Shown here: piece by piece, positions 36,380 to 45,056 of the stretch | Layout: every line of letters starts with the position of its first letter | Numbering within the stretch: the stretch's first letter is position 1 | NCBI RefSeq assembly: GCF_011927635.1 | Contig: NZ_JAATJB010000001.1 | Location: 496,001-560,000 of the forward strand | Length of the DNA stretch: 64,000 bases | Source of the DNA: Sphingomonas trueperi | GTDB taxonomy: Bacteria > Pseudomonadota > Alphaproteobacteria > Sphingomonadales > Sphingomonadaceae | Reading direction: 5' to 3' | Notes under the pieces: model-generated | Told to the model about the DNA's origin: nothing | The model's database searches: none | What the model saw: only the letters and a program-made list of their open reading frames with translations | Position numbers and translations under genes: made by a program

Positions 36380-38767
36380 TTAGAGCGGCCGACCGTCGGT
36401 ATCCATCAGCACCTCGCGGCGGCCGACATGGTCCGGCTTGGAGACGAAATTCTCGCGCTCCATGCGCTCGATCAGCCGTGCCGCCGAGTTGTAGCCGACG
36501 CGGAGCTGGCGCTGCAGCCACGAGGTCGAAGCCTTCTGGCTTTCCGCCACCAGCTGCACCGCGCGGCGATAGGTCTGCTCCTCGGGGCTGTCCTCGCCGT
36601 CGGGCGCGCCTTCCAGGGTGAAGCCGCCGTCCTCGGGCTCCTCGGTGACCGCCGAGATGTAATCCGGCGCGCCCTGCGATCGCCAGAAATCGGTGACCGC
36701 CTGGACCTCGTCGTCGCTGACGAAGGGCCCGTGGACGCGGGTGATGCCCTTGCCGCCGGACATGTAGAGCATGTCGCCCTTGCCCAGCAGCTGCTCGGCG
36801 CCCTGCTCGCCGAGGATGGTACGCGAATCGATCTTCGAGGTGACGTGGAAGCTGATTCGGGTCGGCAGGTTCGCCTTGATCACGCCGGTGATGACGTCGA
36901 CCGACGGGCGCTGCGTCGCCATGATCAGGTGGATGCCCGCGGCGCGTGCCTTCTGCGCCAGCCGCTGGATCAGGAATTCGACTTCCTTGCCCGCGGTCAT
37001 CATCAGGTCGGCCAGCTCGTCGACGATGACGACGATCAGCGGCAGCACCTGCAGGTCGAGCGTCTCTTCCTCGTAGATCGGCTTGCCGGTCTCCGGATCA
37101 TAGCCGACCTGCACCTTGCGGCCGAGCGTCTGGCCCTTGGCCTTGGCGGTGCGCACCTTGTCGTTGTAGCTCGCCAGGCTGCGGACGTTGACCGAGGCCA
37201 TCATCCGGTAGCGATCCTCCATCTGCTCCACCGCCCATTTGAGCGCGCGGACCGCCTTGGGCGGATCGGTCACCACATCGGCGAGGAGGTGAGGGATGTC
37301 CTTGTACATGCTGAGTTCCAGCATCTTCGGATCGATCATGATCAGCCGGCACTGCTCGGGCGTGAGCCGGTAGAGCAGCGACAGGATCATGCAGTTGAGC
37401 CCCACCGACTTGCCCGAGCCGGTGGTACCGGCAACGAGCAGATGCGGCATCGGCGCCAGATCGGCGATCACCGGCTCGCCGGCGATGTTCTTGCCGAGCA
37501 CCACCGGCAGGGTGGCGCCCTGTTCCTCGAACTGCTGACTGCCGATCAGCTCGTGCAGGCTCACGCTCTCACGCGTCGCATTGGGCAGCTCGATGCCCAT
37601 CACGGTGCGGCCGGGGATGGTGGCGACACGGGCGGAAATCGCGCTCATGTTGCGGGCGATATCGTCGGCCAGCTGGATGACCCGGCTGGCCTTGATGCCG
37701 CTCGCCGGCTCCAGCTCGTACATGGTGACGACCGGCCCGGGGCGGACCTCGACGATCTCGCCCTTCACGTGGAAGTCCTCGAGCACGCTTTCGAGCAGCC
37801 GGGCGTTGCGCTCCAGCGCGGCCTTGTCGACCGTCGCGGTGCGGTTGGCCGGCGGCGGGGTGAGCAGGTCGAGCGGGGGCAGCTGGTAGCTGTCCTTGAA
37901 GTCGAGCGCGGCCTGCACCGGCGGCTTGGCGCGGGCAGGCGCCGTGGAGACGGTGCGATCGGCGATCACCGGGCCGGGGCGATTGTCCGGCACCACGACG
38001 CGGCGCGGTTCGGCGGCGCGGGGCGGGTCGCGATCGAAGGGCAGGTCGTCGTCCTCGTCCGGACCTTCGTCGAACACCAGCGCGGTCTGCGGCCGGGCGC
38101 GGAAGCCGGTGCCCTCCGGGACCGCGACGATCCGCTCCTCACCGCTGGAGCGGGTGAAGCGCGGCAGGCGGAACAGGCGCAGGGGCGAGGTAAACTCCAG
38201 CCGTATCCACCACAGCCACAGCCCGCCGAGCAGCAGCAGCAAACCGATGCCGCGGCCGACCCAGAAGGACACCGCCGGATCGCCGGCGAGCCCGATCAGC
38301 CAGTCGATGCCGCCGGCGATCGACAGCCCGATCAGCCCGCCCATGCCGGCGGGCAGGCGCCAGTCGAGCGGCAGCGACCAATCGAAATGGAGCAGCCCCA
38401 GCCCGATCGCGGCGAGCGCGGCGGCGGCGAGCGCGCTGCCGATCATCCGGCGCGGGTGCTCGATCGGGCGGTCGATCATCATCCGGTGGGCGGCAAGCAG
38501 GCCGACGGGGGCGAGCAGCAGCACCGGCAGGCCGACCAGCGTGTAGAGGATGTCTGCGATCCACGCGCCAACCGGGCCCAGCCAGTTGCGTGCTGGGCCG
38601 CCGGCGGCGGTGTTCAGCGCCGGATCGGAGGCGTGATAGCTCAGCAGCGCCAGCACGAGCGCGACCGTCAGCACGAACAGCGCCGTGCCCGCCAGGACGA
38701 ATCCGCCGCGACGGACGCCCGCCTTCATCGTGTCGCGCCAATGCGGCGCCTCTGCGCGGGACGCCAT
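36380..38767 (-). CDS. ftsK: DNA translocase FtsK
   Basis: A 795-residue septal DNA pump for chromosome segregation. The N-terminus has four to five transmembrane helices (~20-190), then a short linker (~190-300) and the RecA-like motor. Walker A is VAGTTGSGKSVGLN and Walker B is in LPLIVVIVDELADLMM. A FtsK-gamma winged helix closes the protein (AVQLVAESQKASTSWLQRQLRVGYNSAARLIERMERE), reading KOPS sites. The ATG at 38767 follows GGAGG. Confidence 0.97.
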   Translation of the reverse strand: MASRAEAPHWRDTMKAGVRRGGFVLAGTALFVLTVALVLALLSYHASDPALNTAAGGPARNWLGPVGAWIADILYTLVGLPVLLLAPVGLLAAHRMMIDRPIEHPRRMIGSALAAAALAAIGLGLLHFDWSLPLDWRLPAGMGGLIGLSIAGGIDWLIGLAGDPAVSFWVGRGIGLLLLLGGLWLWWIRLEFTSPLRLFRLPRFTRSSGEERIVAVPEGTGFRARPQTALVFDEGPDEDDDLPFDRDPPRAAEPRRVVVPDNRPGPVIADRTVSTAPARAKPPVQAALDFKDSYQLPPLDLLTPPPANRTATVDKAALERNARLLESVLEDFHVKGEIVEVRPGPVVTMYELEPASGIKASRVIQLADDIARNMSAISARVATIPGRTVMGIELPNATRESVSLHELIGSQQFEEQGATLPVVLGKNIAGEPVIADLAPMPHLLVAGTTGSGKSVGLNCMILSLLYRLTPEQCRLIMIDPKMLELSMYKDIPHLLADVVTDPPKAVRALKWAVEQMEDRYRMMASVNVRSLASYNDKVRTAKAKGQTLGRKVQVGYDPETGKPIYEEETLDLQVLPLIVVIVDELADLMMTAGKEVEFLIQRLAQKARAAGIHLIMATQRPSVDVITGVIKANLPTRISFHVTSKIDSRTILGEQGAEQLLGKGDMLYMSGGKGITRVHGPFVSDDEVQAVTDFWRSQGAPDYISAVTEEPEDGGFTLEGAPDGEDSPEEQTYRRAVQLVAESQKASTSWLQRQLRVGYNSAARLIERMERENFVSKPDHVGRREVLMDTDGRPL

Positions 38768-39068
38768 CGCCCAGCCTCCGGATCTGTAAGGAAAAACGTT
38801 GCGGAATCATCGCGCCTGCGGACTCCGGCGTCAAGGCGCGGCGCTGTACGGCACGCGTACCATCGCATCCGGGACTCGACTCGTCGAACATTTTGCAGCG
38901 CAGCAAGTTCATCCCTGCTATGCCGTTAACGAACCGCGCATCGGAATCGGTGCGCCTGTGGAACGTATCCGCGGTGGCTGCTTTTGGTGGAAACCGCGAG
39001 CATTATCAGCAACGGAGCCGGGATTCCCTGGCTACCGGCACGACGCGGCAAGGACCTTGGGGGATTCA
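38768..39068. other. Intergenic region between divergent ftsK and oxidoreductase genes
   Basis: This 301-bp stretch must hold the promoters for ftsK (minus) and the oxidoreductase pair (plus). The plus-strand frame is open throughout from an ATG at 38799, but the encoded 90 residues are arginine/cysteine-rich and unlike the family, so I do not count them as coding. I see no clear repeat, RNA gene or strong promoter match. Confidence 0.4.
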
Positions 39069-40142
39069 GTGGTGGATACACGTTGGGCGATATTCGGCAC
39101 CGGCGGGATTTCGGCGAAGTTCGTCTCCGGGCTTCGCCATGCCAAGGGCGCCAAGCCGCAGCTGGTGGTGTCGCGCAGCGCGGAATCGGGCCGGCGTTTC
39201 GCCCAGGCTTTCGGCATTCCCGAGGTGGCCGAGGGCTATGACAGCGTTACCGCGGCGTCGCCCTTCGATGTGGCCTATATCGCCACGCCGCCCTCCGAAC
39301 ATGCGCGGCACGCGATCGCCTGCATCGAGGCGGGCAAGGCGGTGCTGATCGAGAAGCCGTTCGCGTCCTCGGTGGCGGAGGCGCGGCGGATCGCCGACGC
39401 GGCGCGCGCGCAGGGCGTGTTCTGCATGGAAGCGATGTGGACGCGCTTCAATCCCGCCGCCCGCCGCCTGCGCGACCTGATCCGCGACGGCGCGATCGGC
39501 GAGGTGCGCCAGGCGCATGGCGCCTTCTGCTTCACCAACAAACCCGATGCCGCGAATACCAGCTTCGATCCGCAGCGCGGCGGCGGGGCGCTCGCCCAGC
39601 TCGGCGTCTATCCGATCTCGCTGCTCCACTGGCTGTTCGGCGCGCCCGAGGGCGTGGAGGCGTTCGGCCGGATCGGCGACACCGGCGTCGAGGAAGACGC
39701 GGCGATCAGCCTGCGCTTCGCCGGCGGGGCGGTGGCGACGGTCAACACCAGCCTGCGCGCGCTCGGCGACAACGGCCTTCGGATCGGCGGGACGCATGGC
39801 AGCATCGCGTTCGAGGGCCCGATCTTCCGTCCCTATGGCGTGCGGGTCCAGCGGATGGCACCGCGGCGAAAGGGGAGCGACACCGGGCTCGGCCGCAAGG
39901 CGTTGCTCCGCGAGCAGGGGCTGCCGCAGAAGCTGTCGCAGTGGCACGGCCTGCTGACGCGCTCCGGCAAGGTCGACCGGCAGTTGTTCGCCGGCAACGG
40001 CTATCACTATCAGGTCGAGGAAGTCGGCCGCTGCCTCGCCGCGGGGCTCCAGGAGAGCCCCGAGATGACGTTGGCGGACAGCATCGCGGTGATGGAAACC
40101 ATGGATACAGTGCGCGAACGGATCGGGGGACAGGGCAAATGA
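39069..40142 (+). CDS. Gfo/Idh/MocA family NAD(P)-dependent oxidoreductase 1
   Basis: A 357-residue dehydrogenase. The Rossmann fold starts RWAIFGTGGISAKFVSGL, with VDVAYIATPPSEHARHAIACIEAGKAVLIEKPFASS giving the conserved EKP lysine. The C-terminal domain has GVYPISLLHWLFGAPEGVEAFG. Closest in style to dihydrodiol/D-xylose or glucose-fructose oxidoreductase types. The start is GTG (39069 or 39072) after GGGGG. It overlaps the second family member by ATGA, so the pair may act on consecutive steps of one sugar pathway; substrates unknown. Confidence 0.9.
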   Translation: MVDTRWAIFGTGGISAKFVSGLRHAKGAKPQLVVSRSAESGRRFAQAFGIPEVAEGYDSVTAASPFDVAYIATPPSEHARHAIACIEAGKAVLIEKPFASSVAEARRIADAARAQGVFCMEAMWTRFNPAARRLRDLIRDGAIGEVRQAHGAFCFTNKPDAANTSFDPQRGGGALAQLGVYPISLLHWLFGAPEGVEAFGRIGDTGVEEDAAISLRFAGGAVATVNTSLRALGDNGLRIGGTHGSIAFEGPIFRPYGVRVQRMAPRRKGSDTGLGRKALLREQGLPQKLSQWHGLLTRSGKVDRQLFAGNGYHYQVEEVGRCLAAGLQESPEMTLADSIAVMETMDTVRERIGGQGK

Positions 40143-41485
40143 AGATGCAGGGTGAAAGCACGGGCAAGACGGGCGTGGCCATCATCGGCTGCGGCTATGT
40201 GTTCGACCATTACATGACCACCGCCTGGGCGCACCCCGAGATCGACGTGCGCGGCGTGTACGACATCGATCTGGCCCGCTCGGCCAAGGTCTCGGACTAT
40301 TACGGCTTCTCGGTCTATCCCGATCTCCAGGCGATCCTCGACGATCCCGAAGTGACCCTGGTGCTCAACCTCACCAGCATCGAGGCCCATTTCGAGCTGA
40401 CCCGGGCGCTGCTCGAAGGCGGCAAGAACGTCTATTCGGAAAAGCCGCTCACCACCGACCTCGAAGAAGCGCGCACGCTGTTCCGCATCGCCGAAGAGCG
40501 CGGGCTGGTGCTGTCGAGCGCGCCGTGCAACTTCCTCAGCGACAGCGTGCAGACGATGTGGAAGGCCGTGCGCGACGGCGCGATCGGCAAGCCGCTGCTG
40601 ATCTATGCCGAGTTCGACGACAACCCCATCTACCTGATGAAGCCCGAGACCTGGCGCAGCCGCACCGGCGCGCCCTGGCCCTATATCCACGAATATGAGA
40701 TGGGCTGCACCTTCGAGCATGTCGGCTACCATCTGGTGTGGATGCTGGCGATGTTCGGCCCGGTGCGCTCGGTCACCGCCTTCTCGAAGGTAGTGGTGCC
40801 GCACAAGACCGACCAGCCGATGCACCCGGCGGACACGCCCGACTTTTCGGTCGCGACGCTCGATTTTGTCAGCGGCGTCACCGCGCGCGTCACCTGCAGC
40901 ATCGCGGCGCCGGCCGACCACCGCATGCGCGTGATCGGCGACGAGGGCGAGCTGAGCACCGACACCTATCGGCATTACCAGTCGCCGGTGTTCCTCGAGC
41001 GCTTCTCGCAGCTCAGCCTCAACGCCCGCAAGGCGCGCAGCCTTCGCCTCCAGCCGCTGTTCGGCCGCGGCTTCGGCGTGGGCGGACGGGTGCTGCCCTT
41101 CGTGCGCCACTGGAAATCGTTCGCGACGATGCGCGCCAACGCCGCGGGCAAGACCTCATTCTTCAAGAAGCTGGTCGCCGGCGCCAAGCGCCGCGAGGTG
41201 GGCGCGCAGGACAAGATGCTCGGCGTGGCCGAGACCGCGCGCGCGCTGCGGATGGGCGAGCCGTGCCCGATCCCGCCCGATTTCATCCTCCATGTGACCG
41301 AGCTGACGCTGGCGATCCAGGGCGCAGGCACGATGGGCGGTGCCGTCGCGCTGACCACGAGCTTCGTGCCCTTCGAGCCGATGGCTTCGACCAAGGCCGA
41401 TCCGCGCAACTATCGCGACAGCTATTCGCCCGGCTTCCTTGCCAAGCGGATGGACGGGATGATCGAGCGGCTGCACCAGCATTGA
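40139..41485 (+). CDS. Gfo/Idh/MocA family oxidoreductase 2
   Basis: A 448-residue enzyme, longer than its neighbour. The N-terminal Rossmann motif is VAIIGCGYVFDHYM, followed by LVLNLTSIEAHFELTRALLEGGKNVYSEKPLTTDLEEA with the catalytic EKP lysine. The C-terminal domain includes EMGCTFEHVGYHLVWMLAMFGPVRSVTAFS. An additional basic segment at ~300-375 (LNARKARSLRLQPLFGRGFGVGG..FFKKLVAGAKRREVG) is unusual for the family. Proteins of this kind often act on nucleotide sugars of surface glycans. Its start overlaps the upstream stop. Confidence 0.9.
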   Translation: MKMQGESTGKTGVAIIGCGYVFDHYMTTAWAHPEIDVRGVYDIDLARSAKVSDYYGFSVYPDLQAILDDPEVTLVLNLTSIEAHFELTRALLEGGKNVYSEKPLTTDLEEARTLFRIAEERGLVLSSAPCNFLSDSVQTMWKAVRDGAIGKPLLIYAEFDDNPIYLMKPETWRSRTGAPWPYIHEYEMGCTFEHVGYHLVWMLAMFGPVRSVTAFSKVVVPHKTDQPMHPADTPDFSVATLDFVSGVTARVTCSIAAPADHRMRVIGDEGELSTDTYRHYQSPVFLERFSQLSLNARKARSLRLQPLFGRGFGVGGRVLPFVRHWKSFATMRANAAGKTSFFKKLVAGAKRREVGAQDKMLGVAETARALRMGEPCPIPPDFILHVTELTLAIQGAGTMGGAVALTTSFVPFEPMASTKADPRNYRDSYSPGFLAKRMDGMIERLHQH

Positions 41486-41565
41486 GGTCGCGCAGGTGCA
41501 GGGGTTTGCCGCCCCTGCACCTGTTGACGGCTGGCAGGCGCGTGCGAACCTGCTAGGGCAGGCGC

Positions 41566-42783
41566 ATGGACCAGGCGGACATTCTCATCCTCGGCGGCGG
41601 GCTGGTCGGCAGCGCGCTCGCAACGGCGCTCGATGCGCATGGCATCAGCTCGATCGTGATCGATCCGGCAAACCCGGAAACCATCCTTGCCGCGACCTTC
41701 GACGGCCGCGCCTCCGCTATCGCGAGCGCGCCGATGCGGATGTTCGAGGCGATCGGCGTTGCCGGACGGCTGGCGGGGAAGGGGTGCCCGATCGAAGGCA
41801 TCCGCGTCTCCGACGGGCTGGCGCCGGGCAAGCTCGATTTCGCGCCGGAGGACGATGACGGCGCGCTCGGCCATATGTTCGAAAACCGCGTGCTGCGCAC
41901 CGCGCTCTACGAGGCGGCGCAGGCCGCGCCGTTGGCGGACGTGCGGATGCAGACCCGCGCGGTCTCGGTCGAGCGCGGGGCCCACGGCGTGGTCGCGACG
42001 CTCGATTCGGGCGCGACGGTGCGCGCGCAGCTGCTGATCGCGGCGGAGGGGCGCAACTCGCCGACCCGCGATTCGGCCGGCTTCAAGGTCGCGCGCTGGA
42101 CCTACAACCACGCCGCGATGATCGCGACGCTGGGCCACGAGCGCAGCCACGAAAACATCGCCTACGAGATCTTCTATCCCCAGGGCCCGTTCGCGATCCT
42201 GCCGCTGCTCGACGACGCAAACGGCCATCGCTCGGCGGTGGTGTGGACGGTGCACGCCCGCGACGCGGCGGCAATGCACAAGATTTCCGATCGCGCCTAT
42301 CTGGCCGAGGCGGAGAAGAAGATGGGCGGGTTCCTCGGCAAGCTGGGGCCGCTGTCGTCGCGCTCTTCCTACCCGCTCGGCTTCCACCACGCCGCCTGGA
42401 TCACCGCCGAGCGGCTGGCGCTGGTCGGCGACGCGGCGCACGGCATCCATCCGATCGCGGGGCAGGGCGTCAATGTCGGCTTCCGCGACGTGGCGACCTT
42501 GGTCGAGGTGCTGGTCGACGGCAAAAGGCTCGGGCTCGATATGGGCGATCCCGAGCTGCTCGCGCGCTACCAGCGCTGGCGCGGGCTCGACACCTTCATG
42601 GTGGCGCTGGCGACCGACGGGCTCACCCGGCTGTTCGGCATCCCCGGCGCGATGCCCAATGCCGTGCGGCGCTTCGGCCTGTCGGCGGTGGATCGGATCC
42701 CGCCGCTCAAGTCCTGGTTCATGGGCGAGGCGCGCGGCGAGAGCGGCGACGTGCCCAAGCTGCTCCAGGGGATTACGGCGTAG
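41566..42783 (+). CDS. UbiH/UbiF/Coq6-family FAD monooxygenase
   Basis: A 405-residue flavoprotein hydroxylase of ubiquinone biosynthesis. The dinucleotide motif is ADILILGGGLVGSALATAL, the second FAD motif is ERLALVGDAAHGIHPIAGQGVNVGFRDVATL, and the mid-protein ENRVLRTALYEAA and LLIAAEGRNSPTRD segments match the family. It adds a hydroxyl to the benzoquinone ring, but which carbon cannot be told from sequence. The 3' end overlaps a convergent frameshifted DUF2007 gene by 11 bp. Confidence 0.93.
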   Translation: MDQADILILGGGLVGSALATALDAHGISSIVIDPANPETILAATFDGRASAIASAPMRMFEAIGVAGRLAGKGCPIEGIRVSDGLAPGKLDFAPEDDDGALGHMFENRVLRTALYEAAQAAPLADVRMQTRAVSVERGAHGVVATLDSGATVRAQLLIAAEGRNSPTRDSAGFKVARWTYNHAAMIATLGHERSHENIAYEIFYPQGPFAILPLLDDANGHRSAVVWTVHARDAAAMHKISDRAYLAEAEKKMGGFLGKLGPLSSRSSYPLGFHHAAWITAERLALVGDAAHGIHPIAGQGVNVGFRDVATLVEVLVDGKRLGLDMGDPELLARYQRWRGLDTFMVALATDGLTRLFGIPGAMPNAVRRFGLSAVDRIPPLKSWFMGEARGESGDVPKLLQGITA

Positions 42784-42987
42784 CGCCACCCGCAGCGTCG
42801 ACGATGGTGCGCGCGGCGGCGAGATCCTCGTCGTCGACCATCACGCGTACCGGGATCAGCAGATAGCTGCCGTCGGCAATGTTGACCCTGCGTCGAACAC
42901 GAAGCTGGGGATGTCCTCATCTTCCAGCCGGCCCTGGACGATAAAGGCTTCCTGCCGGTTGAACCGGCCGAGTTCGACGAGCGCCAT
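42773..42987 (-). pseudogene. DUF2007 putative signal-transducing protein, frameshifted
   Basis: From ATG at 42987, after GGAGG at good spacing, the frame reads MALVELGRFNRQEAFIVQGR... to VFDAG, then shifts and stops after 43 codons. Adding one G in the GGG at about 42885-42888 restores NIADGSYLLIPVRVMVDDEDLAAARTIVDAAGGATP and a stop at 42773, giving a normal ~71-residue DUF2007 protein. The DEDLAAAR tail is characteristic. Either a real one-base deletion or a sequencing error in the G-run explains it. DUF2007 proteins are small and of unknown function, sometimes near PII-type regulators. Confidence 0.82.
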
Positions 42988-43002
42988 GCCGGCCTCCGAT
43001 GA

Positions 43003-43031
43003 TTGACGCGCATGGGGCATGCGCATAGCTT
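43003..43031 (+). promoter_or_regulatory. Palindromic promoter of ccdAB, predicted leaderless
   Basis: TTGACG (43003-43008) and TAGCTT (43026-43031) are spaced 17 bp, a sigma-70 layout with a good -35 and a weak -10. A perfect inverted repeat, GCGCATG GGG CATGCGC (43008-43024), fills the spacer, as expected for an autorepressing antitoxin operator. The ATG at 43038 is 7 bp past the -10, where transcription should start, and no ribosome site precedes it, so the mRNA may be leaderless. Confidence 0.55.
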
Positions 43032-43037
43032 ATCCGC

Positions 43038-43283
43038 ATGAAGCACGATCCGATCGCATCCGGCAAGCGCAAGGCGGTGAACCTGTCGCTCGATACGGGC
43101 GTGGTGGCTGCAGGGCGTGAAGTGGGCCTCAATCTCTCCCAGGTCTGCGAAGCCGCTATACGCGCGGCCGCCAAGGCAGAGCGTGACCGGCGTTGGGCGG
43201 AGGAAAATCGCGAATGGGCGGAAGCCCATAATCGCTGGGTCGAAGAGAACGGATTGCCGCTCGAGCGCTATCGTCTGTTCTAA
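43038..43283 (+). CDS. ccdA: CcdA-type antitoxin
   Basis: An 81-residue antitoxin. The N-terminal half (KRKAVNLSLDTGVVAAGREVGLNLSQVCEAAIRAA) is a ribbon-helix-helix DNA-binding domain; the C-terminal half (ERDRRWAEENREWAEAHNRWVEENGLPLERYRLF) is the charged toxin-binding tail seen in CcdA. It should neutralise CcdB and repress the operon through the palindrome overlapping its promoter. Its stop overlaps the toxin ATG by one base (TAATG). Confidence 0.9.
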   Translation: MKHDPIASGKRKAVNLSLDTGVVAAGREVGLNLSQVCEAAIRAAAKAERDRRWAEENREWAEAHNRWVEENGLPLERYRLF

Positions 43284-43579
43284 TGGCGCAGTTCGACGTG
43301 CATCGGCTGGCAGCCGGCGGCTTGGTGATCGACTGTCAGGCCGATGATCTCGCAACGATCGGTACGCGCTTCGTCATCCCGCTCGCGAAGCCCGGCGAAA
43401 GCGCCCCGACGACGCCGCGCCTTCACCCGCAATTCGACATCAACGGCGAGACGTGGGTCCTGATGACGGAATTCGCCGCCGCGATCCGCACTGCGGAACT
43501 CCGCGAGCGGGTCGGATCGCTGGCCGAGGAGCGTTTCCGTATCCTCGGCGCGATCGACGTGCTTACCGGCAGCGGCTGA
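43283..43579 (+). CDS. ccdB: CcdB-type gyrase-inhibitor toxin
   Basis: A 98-residue toxin of the CcdB/MazF-like fold. It starts AQFDVHRLAAGGLVIDCQADDLATIGTRFVIPL, matching CcdB strands 1-3, and includes GETWVLMTEFAAAIRTAEL and RFRILGAIDVLTGSG. E. coli CcdB ends in Trp-Gly-Ile, residues needed for poisoning gyrase; this protein ends ..DVLTGSG and lacks that Trp. Toxicity may therefore be reduced or the mode altered. The stop abuts the stop of convergent tldD with no gap. Confidence 0.88.
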   Translation: MAQFDVHRLAAGGLVIDCQADDLATIGTRFVIPLAKPGESAPTTPRLHPQFDINGETWVLMTEFAAAIRTAELRERVGSLAEERFRILGAIDVLTGSG

Positions 43580-45007
43580 TCACGCCGCCGTCCCGCCCAC
43601 CGTCAGCCCTTCCACCAGCAGCGTCGGCTGGCCGACGCCCGCAGGCACCGACTGCCCGCCCTTGCCGCACATGCCGATGCCCTCGTCGAGCGCGAAGTCG
43701 TTGCCGATGCCGGTCACGCGGTGGAGCACGGTCGGCCCGTCGCCGATCAGCGTCGCGCCCTTGATCGGGGCGCCCAGCTTGCCGTTCTCGATCAGATAGG
43801 CCTCGGTGCAGGAGAAGACGAACTTGCCTGACACGATGTCGACCTGCCCGCCGCCGAAGCTCTTGGCGTAGATGCCCTTCTTCACGCGCGCGAGCAGCTC
43901 GGCGGGATCGTCCTTGCCGCCCTTCATGAAGGTATTGGTCATCCGCGGCATTGGCGCGTGCTGGAACGACTCACGACGCCCGTTGCCGGTCGGCTCGACC
44001 CCCATCAGCCGGGCGTTCAAGCGGTCCTGCATATAACCCTTGAGGATGCCGTCCTCGATCAGCACCGTCTCGCGCGTCGGCGTGCCTTCGTCGTCGATCG
44101 AGAGCGAGCCGCGGCGATCGTGGAGCGAGCCGTCGTCGACCACGGTCACGCCCGGCGCCGCGACGCGCTCGCCGATCCGGCCGGAAAAGGCGCTGGTGCC
44201 CTTGCGGTTGAAGTCGCCCTCGAGGCCATGGCCCACCGCCTCGTGGAGCAGCACGCCCGGCCAGCCGGGGCCGCACAGCACGGTCATGTCGCCGGCCGGG
44301 GCCGCGACGGCGTCGAGATTGACCAGCGCCTGGGCCAGCGCCTCGTCGATCGCGCGGTTCCAGGTCTCGGGCTGGAACAGCCGGTCATAGACCATGCGCC
44401 CGCCGGTGCCGAAGCTGCCCGTCTCGCGCCTTCCGTTCTGCTCGACCACCACCGAGACGTTGAGCCGCACCAGCGGTCGCACATCGGTGGCGACGAAGCC
44501 GTCGGCGCGCACCACTTCCACGACGCTCCACTGGCCGGTGAGGCTGACCGACACCTGCTTCACCCGCGGATCGCGCGCGCGGGCGGCGGCGTCGATCGTC
44601 TGGCACAAATTCACCTTGTCGGCGAAGGGCACCAGGTCGAGCGGATCGGCATCGGTGTAGAGGTGGCGGTTGTTGCCCTGCGGCGGCGGCGCCTTGCCCT
44701 GCTTGGCCGGATCGATCAGCGCCATCGTCTCGGCGGCGCGGCGGATCGCGGCGGCGCTGATCTCGTTGGCATGGGCGAAGGCCGTCGTCTCGCCCGAGAC
44801 CGCGCGCAGGCCAAAGCCCGACTGCGTGTCATAGGCGGCGGTCTTCAGCCGGCCGTCGTCGAAGCCGAACGCCTCGGACTTGCGATATTGCAGATAGAGC
44901 TCGCCATCCTCGGCCTGGCCCAGCGCATAGGCGGTCAGGCGAATGGCGGCATCGGGATCGAGCCCGTCGCGATAGAGGAAAGCGCGGGGATCGGTGGGAA
45001 TGCTCAT
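43580..45007 (-). CDS. tldD: TldD family metalloprotease
   Basis: A 475-residue zinc protease subunit that in E. coli pairs with TldE/PmbA to degrade unfolded peptides such as microcin B17 precursor and CcdA. The metal site is HEAVGHGLEGD (HExxxH). Family segments include YLQYRKSEAFGFDDGRLKTAAYDTQSGFGLRAV, GTSAFSGRIGERVAAPGVTVVDDGSL and GGQVDIVSGKFVFSCTEAYLIENGK. The partner tldE is not in this window. It lies end to end with ccdB. Confidence 0.96.
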   Translation of the reverse strand: MSIPTDPRAFLYRDGLDPDAAIRLTAYALGQAEDGELYLQYRKSEAFGFDDGRLKTAAYDTQSGFGLRAVSGETTAFAHANEISAAAIRRAAETMALIDPAKQGKAPPPQGNNRHLYTDADPLDLVPFADKVNLCQTIDAAARARDPRVKQVSVSLTGQWSVVEVVRADGFVATDVRPLVRLNVSVVVEQNGRRETGSFGTGGRMVYDRLFQPETWNRAIDEALAQALVNLDAVAAPAGDMTVLCGPGWPGVLLHEAVGHGLEGDFNRKGTSAFSGRIGERVAAPGVTVVDDGSLHDRRGSLSIDDEGTPTRETVLIEDGILKGYMQDRLNARLMGVEPTGNGRRESFQHAPMPRMTNTFMKGGKDDPAELLARVKKGIYAKSFGGGQVDIVSGKFVFSCTEAYLIENGKLGAPIKGATLIGDGPTVLHRVTGIGNDFALDEGIGMCGKGGQSVPAGVGQPTLLVEGLTVGGTAA

Positions 45008-45056
45008 CCTACCGATATAGGAGGCGCGTGCGCAGAGTCACGCGCTCCCGCGACGA

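Noticed and set aside
36428..38929. 833-codon plus-strand frame
   Set aside because: It is antisense to ftsK, whose Walker motifs and gamma domain are intact.
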